From: Cryomorpha sp963741985
Lineage (GTDB): Bacteria; Bacteroidota; Bacteroidia; Flavobacteriales_D; Cryomorphaceae
Direction: 5' to 3'
DNA length: 64,000 nt
Assembly (NCBI GenBank): GCA_963741985.1
Contig: CAVUKD010000002.1
Span: forward strand, 1,612,001-1,676,000
The position numbers and the translations under genes were made by a program. Positions within the stretch are counted from its first letter, which is position 1. Each line of letters starts with the position of its first letter. Below, piece after piece: positions 19,003-27,669 of the stretch. The notes below the pieces were generated by a model. It did not search any database. It was not told the origin of the DNA and saw only the letters and a list, made by a program, of their open reading frames with translations.

Positions 19003-19902
19003 ATGAAGAATAAAATAGATATTACTTCCACCGCATTAGAAAAAGGAATAGATATAGCAAAGAATTTTCTTGACAAGCTAATTATTCCTTCAGTTGAAGA
19101 AACTGGACTTCTGCTCAAAGATCAAGTAACACTTTGGAAATTCAAAAACCAAGTAAAAATACTTAATAAGGCCAAGGGTTACTGCGAAAAACACAAAGTA
19201 AGTCCTAAGACAATTTCATTAAAACTTCTTTGTCCTTTATTGGACTATTCTGCTCTGGAAGAAGATGAAAATTTACAGGAAAAATGGGCTATTTTGTTAT
19301 CAAATATGGTCGATTCTGATCAAAATATTGAAAACCATGTTTTTCCTTACATCTTGAGTCAAATTTCATCAAATGAATTTGAGCTTTTGGAGAATGTTCA
19401 TAATGATAAAATAATGAGACAACACCAGTTGACAATAGAACTCGAGCAATTTAAGAATGAAAGACCCAAAATCGAAGAAAAAGCAAAAATCGAAATTTCA
19501 AAGCTGGTTAAACAAATTGATAGTAAGAAGAAAGATGGTGCTAAAAGATATGATAGCACAGTATGGGATTTAGAAAAAGAAAAATCAAAACTGGAAAGAG
19601 AAATTAAATCATTGGAATGGAGAGAGAGCCATTTATTTTATAAAATTCGAGAACCACAACATGTTCCAGAAACGGATTTAAAAGAGTTCGAGGTATCGAA
19701 TTTGACGCGTTTAGGACTTATACGGTTTATTCAACGACCATTTGCTAATTCACAAACTTTAGAAATACCTTATGAAATGCAAGAAGAGTATTCAACCGGA
19801 TATTTGTCTGTGGATTTAGATGTTGACATTGAATCGGATGAAGAATATGTTCTTTCTGAATTAGGAGAATTATTTATTAATGCTTGTAAAGCAAAAGGAT
19901 AA
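19003..19902 (+). CDS. Abi-alpha / DUF4393 domain protein, candidate phage defence
   Basis: A 299-residue protein when started at ATG 19003; an upstream in-frame ATG at 18970 adds 11 unlikely residues. The N-terminal ~40 residues hold a short amphipathic segment. A region typical of DUF4393/Abi_alpha follows, including 'KTISLKLLCPLLDYSALEED' and 'LQEKWAILLSNM', then a long charged coiled coil (about 148-208) and a C-terminal part with 'LTRLGLIRF'. Abi_alpha proteins are linked to abortive infection in some bacteria, but the mechanism is not established. The gene stands alone, is visibly richer in A/T than the metal genes around it, and has no partner, so recent acquisition is plausible. Confidence 0.75.
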   Translation: MKNKIDITSTALEKGIDIAKNFLDKLIIPSVEETGLLLKDQVTLWKFKNQVKILNKAKGYCEKHKVSPKTISLKLLCPLLDYSALEEDENLQEKWAILLSNMVDSDQNIENHVFPYILSQISSNEFELLENVHNDKIMRQHQLTIELEQFKNERPKIEEKAKIEISKLVKQIDSKKKDGAKRYDSTVWDLEKEKSKLEREIKSLEWRESHLFYKIREPQHVPETDLKEFEVSNLTRLGLIRFIQRPFANSQTLEIPYEMQEEYSTGYLSVDLDVDIESDEEYVLSELGELFINACKAKG

Positions 19903-20121
19903 CAACGAAAAGCGGAATGCAGATTATAATAACCCTCGTGATGCTGCGACTTGATAACTTAAAAATTTTACGGGTTTTTAATATTGACGGCAAAACAAAA
20001 TTACATCACTAAATAGGAATTGAAACGAATTAATAGAGCCTTTTCTGAATGGCTTCTTAGTTCGTGAGTGAAGCTGCCAGAACAGACCTGAGAAATATTT
20101 ATCGTTTTGGATGGTTCGAGT

Positions 20122-20328
20122 CTAACAGCACCACTTATTTTCCTGAACCGGCGGACAAGGAACCGTCCCATAAGAGCAATAAACGCAGCAATCGCCTTCT
20201 TTTGGTTTCAATACCGTTTTGCAATTCTCACATTCGTAAAAGAACTGGCAAGCGTCCGTCGGCATTTCCTCTACTTTTTTGTGCCCGCAGTTTGGACACG
20301 TAATTTCCGATTTTAATACGATTTCCAT
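20122..20328 (-). CDS. GDCC-type cysteine-rich small protein of mer loci
   Basis: A 68-residue cytosolic protein with two treble-clef-like Cys pairs (CPNCGHKK and YECENCKT), then the family signature GDCCVYCSYGTVPCPPVQ and a final CC. Eleven Cys in 68 residues point to metal binding, either structural zinc or captured mercury or copper. Such proteins are typically encoded beside merT-like genes in Bacteroidota, as here, where it follows MerTP with no gap. The function is not known. The 219 bp between this gene and the Abi-alpha gene (19903-20121) show nothing recognisable. Confidence 0.8.
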   Translation of the reverse strand: MEIVLKSEITCPNCGHKKVEEMPTDACQFFYECENCKTVLKPKEGDCCVYCSYGTVPCPPVQENKWCC

Positions 20329-20922
20329 TTATTTTTCAGCCGTTACTTTATACCCTGTTGCGTTAATCGCTTTCGCAATTTCGGTTTTATTGGTTTTAGT
20401 TTTGTCAAATTCTACAATTGCATTTCCGTTCGCGTAGGAGGCTTTTGAGGATAAAATTCCGGTTAGTTTATTTACTTCGTGGTCCACATGTTCTTCGCAA
20501 CTTTCACAGGTCATTCCGCTGATAATAAATTCAGTTCTCGTAATGTCCGATTTGTCAAATCCGATTATTTGTTTTTCTGGTTTTGAATAGAAAATAGATG
20601 AATAGGTTGGGAAGGCCAACATGACAATTGCAAACGCGGTTACAATTCCCAGAAACGTTTTTGACTGTATGAATTTTGATTTCTGATCGCTGTCGCATTC
20701 ACAGTCCATTTCTTTCTTCGGTTTCAGTTTTTGATACCAGGCAAATCCAAGAACCAAAATTGTCACGCCAATTAAATAAGGTCTGAAGGGTTCTATCCAC
20801 GAAAATGTTGACGCGATCCCGGTTGTTCCTGCAATAAGTGCCAATAGTGGTGTGACACAACACAACGAAGCCGTAATTGCTGTCAACAAACCTGCACCGA
20901 TTAATTTGTTTTCAGTTTTCAT
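20329..20922 (-). CDS. merTP: MerTP: mercuric transport protein with fused metal-binding domain
   Basis: A 197-residue protein. The N-terminal part is MerT-like, with a Cys pair in the first helix ('ASLCCVTPLLALIAG') and further helices at about 47-62 and 88-106; a cytoplasmic-loop Cys pair is seen in MDCECDSD. The C-terminal ~75 residues are an HMA/MerP-type domain with GMTCESCEEHV. This MerT-MerP fusion imports Hg(II) in known mer systems. No mercuric reductase (merA) gene is nearby, so either reduction is encoded elsewhere or the protein serves another soft metal. A possible -7 box (TACCTTTA on the minus strand) lies upstream. Confidence 0.85.
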   Translation of the reverse strand: MKTENKLIGAGLLTAITASLCCVTPLLALIAGTTGIASTFSWIEPFRPYLIGVTILVLGFAWYQKLKPKKEMDCECDSDQKSKFIQSKTFLGIVTAFAIVMLAFPTYSSIFYSKPEKQIIGFDKSDITRTEFIISGMTCESCEEHVDHEVNKLTGILSSKASYANGNAIVEFDKTKTNKTEIAKAINATGYKVTAEK

Positions 20923-21029
20923 TTTAGGAAATTGATGAACAGGTCACAAAGCTTTCTTTAAGGATAATTTCTTTCGTAAAGGTAAACAATACTATTCCGA
21001 TCTACTCTTTGCCAATCTTCAGGGCGTAA

Positions 21030-21616
21030 TTAATTTGCTGGTTTCACCCCATCAATCGACTTCCTGCCCCTTTTATTATTCCGTTTAAATTCAGTTGGCG
21101 TCATTCCTGTTTCTTTCTTAAATTGACTCGAAAGATGGGCTACACTGCTGTAGTGCATTTCGTAAGCGATTTCCGATAAGGTCAGCTCACCATAAAAGAG
21201 CATTTCTTTGGCTTTTTCAATTTTTTGAGCCGTGATAAATTTCTCTATCGTAATTCCCTCAACCGATGAAAACAACTTGCTCAAGCGCGCTGTAATCGGT
21301 AGTGTAACTCATTGGCAACAAAATCTGAATAATTCACTTTTAAGGTTTTATCGCTGTGGTGAATTTGATTGATAATTAGTGTTTTGATTCGAGAAATCGT
21401 CTTGGATTCCTTCGATTCCAGAAGTTCAAATCCGATTTTCTGAAGATCGCGACTTAGACTTTCTTGCTTTTTTCCCGAGAGGGGTCTTGAGAGCTGAACC
21501 TCACCGAGTGTTATTTTTTGATACCCGATATCCGATTGGTCAAGAAGTCGAGATACGGCACTAACACATCTCGGACAAACCATATTTTTGATGAAAATCT
21601 TATCGGAAACATTCAT
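21030..21616 (-). pseudogene. AraC-family metal-responsive regulator, frame interrupted
   Basis: Two abutting frames make one protein. The first (21281-21616) has an N-terminal metal-sensing domain with the CxxC site MVCPRC. The second (21030-21284) is the AraC helix-turn-helix, with 'TIEKFITAQKIEKAKEML' and 'SSVAHLSSQFKKETGMT'. Homologues read through the junction as a DYSxLSxLF phrase. Here DYSA is encoded in the third frame, so two one-base insertions near 21283-21297 would explain the break. The regulator sits between MerTP (same strand) and the copper genes (opposite strand), so it probably controls one or both. If the break is real, the DNA-binding half could only be made by reinitiation at the overlapping TTG. 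Confidence 0.75.
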
Positions 21617-21640
21617 ACGCTGACCTCAGAATTTGTGCGC

Positions 21641-21648
21641 CAAATTTA
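21641..21648 (-). promoter_or_regulatory. Bacteroidota -7 box ahead of the AraC-type gene
   Basis: The minus strand reads TAAATTTG, an exact TAnnTTTG, 25 bp before the regulator's ATG. The -33 element is not clear. The rest of 21649-21933 should contain the promoter of the rightward copper genes, but I see no convincing box. Confidence 0.5.
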
Positions 21649-21933
21649 CGATAAATGAATTGACCGGAGAAAAAGTAATGAGTGCGCTTACTCGGTGAAT
21701 GATGCCCTACCTCACTCTGGGACTTAAACTTTAAACTTCCGGTTTCATAATATCATAACTTTTATCCAAAATTCTAAAACCAATAGTTGGTGGTGCATGG
21801 TAATTTTGACCATATAATTTTTGAACAAATACGGTCCTTTATGACTTAAAATTCAGGAAGCATTTTGTTTTCCGAACAATCAGCCTTTTCAAGGATTGAT
21901 TTGTTCATATTCAATAATCCTTTAAAATTTTAT

Positions 21934-22257
21934 ATGATGAGAAATGAAAAATTGATCCACGCCTTGGGCAACTGCATCAATCATTGCAACTATTGCGCAG
22001 ACGCTTGTCTCGATGAAGATAATGTGAAGAAAATGGTGGATTGTATCCGTACCGATCGGGTTTGCGCAGAAGCATGTGCTGCACTGAATCAAATTCTCGC
22101 TACCGGCTACAAAAACGTGAATGGATTGGTGAAATATTGCAGCGAAGTATGTGCGGCTTGCGCCGATGAATGTGGAAAACACGATTCCGATCATTGTCAG
22201 AATTGTGCAGAAGCCTGTCGCGAATGTGAGAAAGCTTGCAAAGAATTTTTAGCTTAA
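21934..22257 (+). CDS. Four-helix-bundle copper-binding protein (Csp-like)
   Basis: A 107-residue protein from ATG 21934 (a second ATG follows at once at 21937). It contains about 19 Cys arranged along helices, for example CINHCNYCADAC and CSEVCAACADEC, ending CQNCAEACRECEKAC. This is the layout of Csp copper-storage proteins, where Cys on the inner faces of a four-helix bundle hold many Cu(I) ions. No signal peptide is evident with this start, so it is likely cytosolic (Csp3 type). It leads the rightward copper island (permease, DUF4396, CopA, DUF305) and probably buffers copper before CopA exports it. Confidence 0.88.
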   Translation: MMRNEKLIHALGNCINHCNYCADACLDEDNVKKMVDCIRTDRVCAEACAALNQILATGYKNVNGLVKYCSEVCAACADECGKHDSDHCQNCAEACRECEKACKEFLA

Positions 22258-22264
22258 TACCATT

Positions 22265-22304
22265 AAATCCTTTCTTTTTCGAAACACCGGAAAAGAAAGG
22301 ATTT
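22265..22304. other. Strong stem-loop between the copper protein and permease genes
   Basis: AAATCCTTTCTTTT (22265-22278) and AAAAGAAAGGATTT (22291-22304) form a perfect 14-bp stem with a 12-base loop. No T tract follows, so it may slow 3' decay of the copper-protein mRNA or act as a partial terminator, setting different levels for the two genes. Confidence 0.6.
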
Positions 22305-22331
22305 CTGAGTCATTTTATATAGAATAGCACC

Positions 22332-23552
22332 ATGGATAGCTTCCTGAAGCAATGGGCAGAAGCTGCTTTTACAAGCACCGGATTTTTCTGGATGGCAATC
22401 TGGGCATTTGCACTCGGTTATATCATCAGTAGTATGATTCAGGTTTTCGTTACCGAAAAAAAGATGCAGGAAACAATGGGCGAAAACGAAGGCAAAGGCG
22501 TTTTGCTCGGAACCTTCTTCGGTTTTATCAGCAGTTCATGCAGTTTTGCAGCTCTGGCTTCCACCAAATCTCTTTTCAAAAAAGGTGCAAGTTTCGTAGC
22601 TTCGATTGCATTTTTACTGGCTTCCACCAATTTGGTAATCGAACTCGGTATCATCATTTCCATTTTTCTTGGTTGGCAGTTTGTTGTCGGCGAATATGTC
22701 GGCGGAGTTTTATTGATCCTCATTTCTTGGCTTCTCATCCGATTGATAAATCCGAAGAAGCTTATTGAAAACGCCCGAAAGAATCTGAAAGATAAGGATG
22801 ATATGGAATCGGATGATTCCAAATCTTGGAAAAAGAAAATACAATCAGAAAAAGGTTGGGCGAAAGTTTCCAAACAATACGGAATGGAGTGGAAAATGGT
22901 ATGGAAAGATGTAACTGTAGGCTTTACCATAGCGGGAATCGTAGCTGCTTTTGTTCCCGATTCATTTTTTCAAACACTCTTCATCAACAGCGGAAATGGT
23001 AATGCCGATTTTACATTTTTTGAAATCCTTGAACATATAGTTGTAGGGCCGGTTGCTGCATTTCTGACCTTCATTGGCTCTATGGGAAACATTCCCTTGG
23101 CAGCTCTCTTGTTTGGGAAAGGCGTAAGTTTCGCCGGTGTATTGGCGTTTATTTTTAGCGATTTAGTCGTCTTTCCGATTCTAAGAATCAATGCAAAATA
23201 CTATGGTTGGAAAATGTCGTTGTTTATCCTTTTTTTACTTTTTTCTTCACTAATTGGCGCGTCCTTACTTTTGCATTATTCGTTCGATTTGTTTGGTATT
23301 TTGCCCGATCCTTCGCAGGTGCAAATTCAGGACAGCGATTATTTCAAAATCAATTATACCTTCTACCTAAATCTTGCATTTCTGGCAATTTCCGGGTTCC
23401 TGATCTATCTCGGATTTTTTAAAAGAAAGGATGTAAAACAGATGAAGGAAATGGCGCCTAAGAGTCAATTGCTTGAGAATATTATGAAATATGCTGCTTC
23501 TGCTTGCTACGTTTGGCTCGCTGGCGGATTGATTGTTAAGTTTTTTATTTAA
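22332..23552 (+). CDS. Permease, ArsP/YraQ (PF03773) type
   Basis: A 406-residue protein with about ten transmembrane helices in two blocks, separated by a long charged cytoplasmic loop (about 135-190). The family pattern is clear in 'FISSSCSFAALASTKSLFKK' with a Ser-Ser-Cys in a membrane helix, and in 'FIGSMGNIPLAALLFGKG' in the second block. The class includes ArsP organoarsenical exporters and uncharacterised permeases. In Bacteroidota it is often next to copper or mercury genes, as here between the copper-storage protein and DUF4396. The conserved Cys could carry a soft metal or thiolated substrate, which is inference. A diverged copy of its last 17 codons is found at 27501-27551. Confidence 0.85.
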   Translation: MDSFLKQWAEAAFTSTGFFWMAIWAFALGYIISSMIQVFVTEKKMQETMGENEGKGVLLGTFFGFISSSCSFAALASTKSLFKKGASFVASIAFLLASTNLVIELGIIISIFLGWQFVVGEYVGGVLLILISWLLIRLINPKKLIENARKNLKDKDDMESDDSKSWKKKIQSEKGWAKVSKQYGMEWKMVWKDVTVGFTIAGIVAAFVPDSFFQTLFINSGNGNADFTFFEILEHIVVGPVAAFLTFIGSMGNIPLAALLFGKGVSFAGVLAFIFSDLVVFPILRINAKYYGWKMSLFILFLLFSSLIGASLLLHYSFDLFGILPDPSQVQIQDSDYFKINYTFYLNLAFLAISGFLIYLGFFKRKDVKQMKEMAPKSQLLENIMKYAASACYVWLAGGLIVKFFI

Positions 23553-23621
23553 TCAAAAATCAGGTACAATGAAAAGCTGCTCTATTCGCACAATAATAAA
23601 TCACATCAAAATAAATGGAAA

Positions 23622-24278
23622 ATGTTGCACACAATAATTATCGTTTCGCTCGCTGTAGGAATCGCTTGTTCTATAATTATTAGCATTGATATTCTCAATG
23701 GGCATTCACAAAAGATGAAAATCATGAATTTTGTATATCCCATATCCGGCTTGTATGGCGGGCCACTTGCACTGCTGGTCTACTTTACCATTGGAAGAAA
23801 AAAAACAGAAGAAAATGCCGGTGATGGCAAAATAGCCTTTTGGAAAAGTGTGGTAAAAGGCGCCTTGCATTGTGGCGGTGGCTGCACCCTTGGCGATATT
23901 ATTGCAGAAACCAGTTTGCTTTTCATTCCTTTTGCCCTGTTTGGCAGAGCAATGTTTGGGGCCTGGGCGGTAGATTATGTACTCGCATTAATTATCGGTA
24001 TTATTTTTCAATACTTTGCAATTGTGCCTATGAAAGATTTATCTTTTAAAAAAGGACTAATTCAGGCATTCAAAGCTGACTTCTTTTCATTAACCAGCTG
24101 GCAGGTCGGAATGTATGGCTGGATGGCCCTTGCTGTTTTCGTGATTTTTAAACATAAAATAGAGGCTGATGAACCTTTGTTTTGGTTTATGATGCAAATT
24201 GCGATGATTTGTGGCTTTATCACCGCTTATCCAATAAATTGGTTATTAATTAAAAAAGGAATCAAAGAGAAAATGTAA
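23622..24278 (+). CDS. DUF4396 membrane protein
   Basis: A 218-residue protein with an N-terminal helix (about 4-24) and a further helix near 45-60. The family signature is a His/Cys cluster, KGALHCGGGCTLGD, at about residues 80-93, followed by four more helices. DUF4396 proteins are uncharacterised; the HCGGGC motif next to a membrane helix looks like a metal site. It lies 69 bp after the permease gene and 98 bp before copA on the same strand. Together with the neighbours this suggests soft-metal transport or sensing. The exact start is not certain, since other in-frame starts lie close by. Confidence 0.8.
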   Translation: MLHTIIIVSLAVGIACSIIISIDILNGHSQKMKIMNFVYPISGLYGGPLALLVYFTIGRKKTEENAGDGKIAFWKSVVKGALHCGGGCTLGDIIAETSLLFIPFALFGRAMFGAWAVDYVLALIIGIIFQYFAIVPMKDLSFKKGLIQAFKADFFSLTSWQVGMYGWMALAVFVIFKHKIEADEPLFWFMMQIAMICGFITAYPINWLLIKKGIKEKM

Positions 24279-24376
24279 TTTTAATTGCATTGTGACATTT
24301 GTTTTAGATAATCTGCTTCTCTTTAAAAATAAGAATGTATTAACCTTTTCCAGTTCACGCATTAGAAAAGCACATA

Positions 24377-26875
24377 ATGACCCATACATACCACATACAC
24401 GGAATGACCTGCAACGGCTGCCGCAGCCACGTAGAGAAAGCGCTCAGCAAAGTAGAAGGCGTTTCCGATGCATCAGTCGATCTCGAAAAAGCAGAGGCAA
24501 CCATTGAAATGGAAAACCATATTCCAATCGAAACTTTTCAGGAAGCTCTCAAAAAATCTGGAGGGAATTATTCCATCCATGCACCCGGCGAACATCATCA
24601 TACCGAACCGAAAAAAGAAAAAAAGTCCGAAGGCAAAGGCACTGGCATTTTCTACTGCCCCATGCATTGCGAGGGCGAGAAAACCTACGACAAACCCGGC
24701 GACTGTCCCGTTTGCGGAATGGATCTCGTCGAAGAGCAAAACCTTTCGGCTACGAGTAGCGATCAATGGACTTGCCCGATGCACCCCGAAATCGTAAAAG
24801 ATGAACCGGGAGCATGCCCGATCTGCGGAATGGCCTTGGTGCCGATGCAACCCGATATATCTTCAGAAGAAAAGACGTATCTCAAGCTGCGCAAAAAATT
24901 CTGGATTTCTGTCGCTTTCACTTTGCCCATTTTTCTGATCGCGATGAGCGATATGATTCCGCAAAATCCAATCTACAAGGTTCTCGATCTGAAATACTGG
25001 AACTGGATCCAATTTGCACTTTCACTGCCTGTTGTTTTCTACACCGCATGGATGTTTTTTGAACGTGCCTACAAAAGCATCAAAACATGGAATCTCAACA
25101 TGTTTACCCTGATCGGAATTGGTGCCGGTGTGGCGTGGCTCTTTAGTGTTTTTGGCTTGTTGTTTCCCGATTTCTTTCCACCCCAATTCAGAGCGGATGA
25201 TGGAACGGTTCACGTTTATTTCGAAGCAGCAACCGTAATTTTGACGCTGGTCTTAATGGGTCAAATGCTCGAAGCACGCGCCCACAGCAAAACCAACTCC
25301 GCCGTTAAGGAACTCTTAAAACTTGCACCGAACAAAGCCATTAAAGTGGAAGATGGCGCTGAAAAAGAAGTGCCAATTGATCAGATCAATCAAGGTGATA
25401 TTCTCCGTGTAAAACCAGGCGATAAAATTCCGGTTGATGGCGTAATTACCGAAGGGGAAACTTCGGTAGATGAATCGATGATTACCGGAGAACCCATTCC
25501 CGTGAGTAAATCCAAAGACGAGAAGGTAAGCAGCGGAACGATCAACGGAAATCAATCCTTCCTGATGAAGGCCGAAAAAGTAGGTTCGGAAACCCTGCTT
25601 TCGCAAATTATCCAGATGGTCAACGATGCGAGTCGTAGTCGTGCACCGATTCAAAATCTCGCAGATAAAGTCTCGGGTTATTTTGTACCGATAGTCGTTC
25701 TGATCTCAGTGATTACTTTTATTGTCTGGGCTATTTGGGGTCCGGATCCCGCTGAGGTTTACGCTTTTGTAAATGCAATCGCTGTGCTCATTATCGCTTG
25801 CCCCTGCGCACTTGGTCTTGCGACACCAATGTCAGTGATGGTGGGGGTAGGTAAAGGAGCAAAAAACGGTGTGCTGATTAAAAATGCCGAAGCTCTCGAA
25901 AAAATGCAAAAAGTCGATACCCTGATAATCGATAAAACCGGTACCATCACCGAAGGCAAACCTACCGTCGAAAAAGTACGCGCTTTTGGCGATTCATTTT
26001 CCGAAAAGGAAGTACTGCAATACATCGTGTCGCTCAATAATCTTAGCGAACATCCGCTCGCCGAAGCCACCGTGAAATACGGAAAAGAGCAAGGGACAGC
26101 AGTTTTAAAAACCGAACAGTTTAATGCCGTTACCGGAAAAGGTGTGGAAGGTACCGTGGCCAGAAAAAAAGCTGCCCTCGGTAATGCCAAAATGATGGAG
26201 GTGGCCAATGCACGGTTGACCGACGAAATGAAAAGCGAAGCAGAAAAAATTCAAAAACAAGGAAAAACCGTTTCGTATTTGGCCGTTGACGGCAAGGCAA
26301 TCGGATATGTAGTAATTGGCGATAAAATTAAGGCAACCAGTGCCAAAGCAATCAAAGCATTGCAAGACGACGGAATAGCCGTAATCATGCTCACCGGCGA
26401 CAATCACGCTACCGCTAAAGCCGTGGCGGACGAACTGCATCTGGCAGATTTTAAAGCCGGCATGCTCCCAGAAAACAAAATGCAGGAGGTCGAAAAACTT
26501 CAAAAAGAAGGCAAAATAGTCGCTGTGGCCGGCGACGGAATCAACGATGCTCCGGCATTGGCGAAAGCCGATATCGGAATAGCTATGGGCACCGGAACGG
26601 ATGTAGCTATCGAAAGTGCGGCTATCACTTTGGTGAAAGGCGATTTGCATGGAATCGTAAAAGCCAGAAATCTGAGCGATGCCGTAATGAAAAACATAAA
26701 GCAAAATCTCTTTTTCGCACTTATCTACAACACCATCGGAATACCGATTGCCGCTGGGGTTTTGTTTCCGGTTTTTGGTCTCTTGCTGTCGCCGATGATA
26801 GCCGCTTTGGCGATGAGTTTCAGCTCGGTTTCGGTTATTGGAAATTCCTTAAGACTCAGAAATATTCATCTTTAA
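24377..26875 (+). CDS. copA: CopA-type Cu(I)/Ag(I)-translocating P1B-ATPase
   Basis: An 832-residue exporter. An HMA domain with GMTCNGC is at residues 9-15. Two heavy-metal-binding modules follow (about 91-120 with CPMHCEG and CPVCGM, and 131-158 with CPMHPEI and CPICGM). Eight helices carry the ion site CPC at 475-477. The phosphorylation motif DKTGT is at 519-523, the nucleotide-site HP at 559-560 and GDGIND at 719-724, so all catalytic marks are intact. It hydrolyses ATP to pump Cu(I) from cytosol to periplasm, where the Cus system could take over. It lies 11 bp before the DUF305 gene. Confidence 0.95.
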   Translation: MTHTYHIHGMTCNGCRSHVEKALSKVEGVSDASVDLEKAEATIEMENHIPIETFQEALKKSGGNYSIHAPGEHHHTEPKKEKKSEGKGTGIFYCPMHCEGEKTYDKPGDCPVCGMDLVEEQNLSATSSDQWTCPMHPEIVKDEPGACPICGMALVPMQPDISSEEKTYLKLRKKFWISVAFTLPIFLIAMSDMIPQNPIYKVLDLKYWNWIQFALSLPVVFYTAWMFFERAYKSIKTWNLNMFTLIGIGAGVAWLFSVFGLLFPDFFPPQFRADDGTVHVYFEAATVILTLVLMGQMLEARAHSKTNSAVKELLKLAPNKAIKVEDGAEKEVPIDQINQGDILRVKPGDKIPVDGVITEGETSVDESMITGEPIPVSKSKDEKVSSGTINGNQSFLMKAEKVGSETLLSQIIQMVNDASRSRAPIQNLADKVSGYFVPIVVLISVITFIVWAIWGPDPAEVYAFVNAIAVLIIACPCALGLATPMSVMVGVGKGAKNGVLIKNAEALEKMQKVDTLIIDKTGTITEGKPTVEKVRAFGDSFSEKEVLQYIVSLNNLSEHPLAEATVKYGKEQGTAVLKTEQFNAVTGKGVEGTVARKKAALGNAKMMEVANARLTDEMKSEAEKIQKQGKTVSYLAVDGKAIGYVVIGDKIKATSAKAIKALQDDGIAVIMLTGDNHATAKAVADELHLADFKAGMLPENKMQEVEKLQKEGKIVAVAGDGINDAPALAKADIGIAMGTGTDVAIESAAITLVKGDLHGIVKARNLSDAVMKNIKQNLFFALIYNTIGIPIAAGVLFPVFGLLLSPMIAALAMSFSSVSVIGNSLRLRNIHL

Positions 26876-26886
26876 ACTCTAACCCC

Positions 26887-27369
26887 ATGGAAAACTCGAA
26901 TCAACGTCCCAAAAGTAATCCTTATACAACGTTCGTCTTAATGCTTGCAGCGTCCTTTGTTGCAATGTACTGTACAATGTATCTCAATACATACGAAATG
27001 GATCATGTTTATTTTAGCCTTACCCGGTTTTATATGGCCTGTTTGGGAATAGCGTGCATGGCTGTGATTATGTGGTTTTTTATGCGCAAAATGTATAAAA
27101 ACAAAAGAAAGAATATTGCTATTCTTCTCGGTAGTTTTATTTTGTTTGTTGCGGATCTTGGTCTGGTCAGGGCGCAGCGTCCAATAGTCGATGATGTACT
27201 GTATATGAAAGCCATGATTCCGCATCACTCGATCGCCATTTTAACAAGTAAAAGAGCCGATATAAAAGACCCCGAAGTGAGAAAACTGGCCGATGGAATT
27301 ATAGAAGCTCAGGTGAAAGAAATTGCAGAAATGAAGGAATATATTAAGCGATTGGAAGCGCAGAAATGA
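26887..27369 (+). CDS. DUF305 membrane protein
   Basis: A 160-residue protein with three N-terminal membrane helices (about 13-29, 40-60 and 75-94), followed by a short DUF305 part with the conserved 'YMKAMIPHHSIAILTSKRA' and 'EIAEMKEYI'. In DUF305 proteins the HH pair and nearby Met residues are thought to bind copper. It is 11 bp downstream of copA and surely co-transcribed with it. A role in periplasmic copper binding is likely but not proven. It is the last intact gene of the copper island; the 300 bp after it hold only the permease remnant. Confidence 0.8.
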   Translation: MENSNQRPKSNPYTTFVLMLAASFVAMYCTMYLNTYEMDHVYFSLTRFYMACLGIACMAVIMWFFMRKMYKNKRKNIAILLGSFILFVADLGLVRAQRPIVDDVLYMKAMIPHHSIAILTSKRADIKDPEVRKLADGIIEAQVKEIAEMKEYIKRLEAQK

Positions 27370-27500
27370 GGGTTTCGCAAAGAGTCTTTTTCGCCGTTCT
27401 GGCTAAATGTGCCTAATTCTTTTTACACTGATGTTTGTCTTTTAAATGAGACCGGTTGCCTGATTTCGGGATACCCAAACCGGCCCGCAAAATCAAGGGT

Positions 27501-27551
27501 TGTTATGTATGGCTTGTCGGAGGATTGATTGTTAAGTATTTTGTGTACTAA
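27501..27551 (+). pseudogene. Remnant of a permease 3' end
   Basis: The 17-codon stretch CYVWLVGGLIVKYFVY plus stop closely matches the last codons of the permease at 22332-23552 (CYVWLAGGLIVKFFI), in frame to the stop. No homology is seen upstream of 27501. It looks like the tail of a lost second permease copy. The rest of 27370-27669 shows no gene. Confidence 0.7.
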
Positions 27552-27669
27552 TAGAAGGGCTTACTTATAGATTTAAGCAGTTATGATTCAAAGAATCCGT
27601 GATTTTCCGGTTTCTCTTTTTTTGTGAAAAAATATACATTGCTCCAATAACCAATTAAAAACTCGGCTT

